Assembly (NCBI RefSeq): GCF_001544755.2
Contig: NZ_FCOF02000050.1
Coordinates: 1-42,303 of the forward strand
Direction of reading: 5' to 3'
From: Caballeronia catudaia
Lineage (GTDB): Bacteria; Pseudomonadota; Gammaproteobacteria; Burkholderiales; Burkholderiaceae
Length of the DNA stretch: 42,303 nucleotides
A program made the translations under genes and the position numbers. Shown one piece after another: positions 42,228-42,303 of this stretch (the stretch's first letter is position 1; the number at the start of each line of letters is the position of its first letter). The notes beneath the pieces were generated by a model. The model ran no database searches, was not told where the DNA came from, and saw only the letters and a list, made by a program, of their open reading frames with translations.

Positions 42228-42303
42228 TGTATAGACCGGAGACATGGGTAACACCTGTTCCAGGACATGGGTAACACTTCGGACGAATGGTTCGTCCGGA
42301 GTT
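42228..42303. mobile_element. Probable IS481-type insertion sequence terminus (cut by window edge)
   Basis: Starting with TGT at 42228, the sequence carries GACATGGGTAACAC twice (about 42240 and 42268), which resembles the ends of IS481-like elements in this group of bacteria. It begins exactly where repeat copy B loses similarity to copy A, which marks an insertion point. The transposase gene would lie beyond the window. The family call is from memory of typical ends and is moderately secure. Confidence 0.6.

Overview
The window is a GC-rich bacterial segment that most resembles Burkholderiaceae of the Paraburkholderia/Caballeronia/Burkholderia kind. That judgement rests on codon usage, the type VI secretion (T6SS) gene types, the DUF1360, DUF72 and sedolisin genes, and the style of intergenic repeats; the genus is an inference. 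Both ends are mobile DNA: the tail of an IS5-family transposase at the left edge, and a probable IS481-type terminus that cuts an intergenic repeat at the right edge.

Positions 1-19.8 kb are a T6SS island in two divergent blocks. The minus-strand block (10175 to 1196) reads hcp-like, tssE, tssF, tssG, clpV/tssH, tagH (FHA) and pppA (PP2C phosphatase): baseplate, tube, recycling ATPase and post-translational control. The sheath genes (tssB, tssC), the membrane complex (tssJ, tssL, tssM), tssK, tssA and the kinase ppkA are not in the window. The plus-strand block (10342 to 19805) is an effector cassette: hcp, vgrG, a DUF1360-type membrane protein, a 77-aa protein, a PAAR spike, an Rhs protein with a cysteine-rich HNH-like toxin tip, two paralogous SMI1/KNR4 putative immunity proteins and a pentapeptide-repeat protein.

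Positions 19.9-21.3 kb hold a MocA-like cytidylyltransferase and the remnant of a periplasmic aldehyde oxidoreductase operon. The Tat signal and Fe-S start of PaoA are joined in frame to the last ~115 residues of PaoC, so the rest of paoA, all of paoB and most of paoC are gone.

Positions 21.7-30.5 kb carry metabolic and accessory genes: a TPR/glycosyltransferase-like protein, an isochorismatase-family hydrolase next to a GNAT-like protein of unknown role, a GFA-family protein, a DUF72 protein, and adjacent S53 (sedolisin) and S10 (carboxypeptidase) peptidases.

Positions 30.5-42.2 kb lie between two direct copies of a ~600-670 bp imperfect palindrome. Between them are a large-subunit catalase (katE), a BvgS-like hybrid sensor kinase, a secreted HNH-like protein, a 41-aa/88-aa small-gene pair, an L,D-transpeptidase-like protein, an EamA transporter, a 61-aa protein and a DeoR-family regulator. 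The two repeat copies have exchanged an ~80 bp module between their left and right arms, and their flanks show mirrored base skew. This is the least explained structure in the window.
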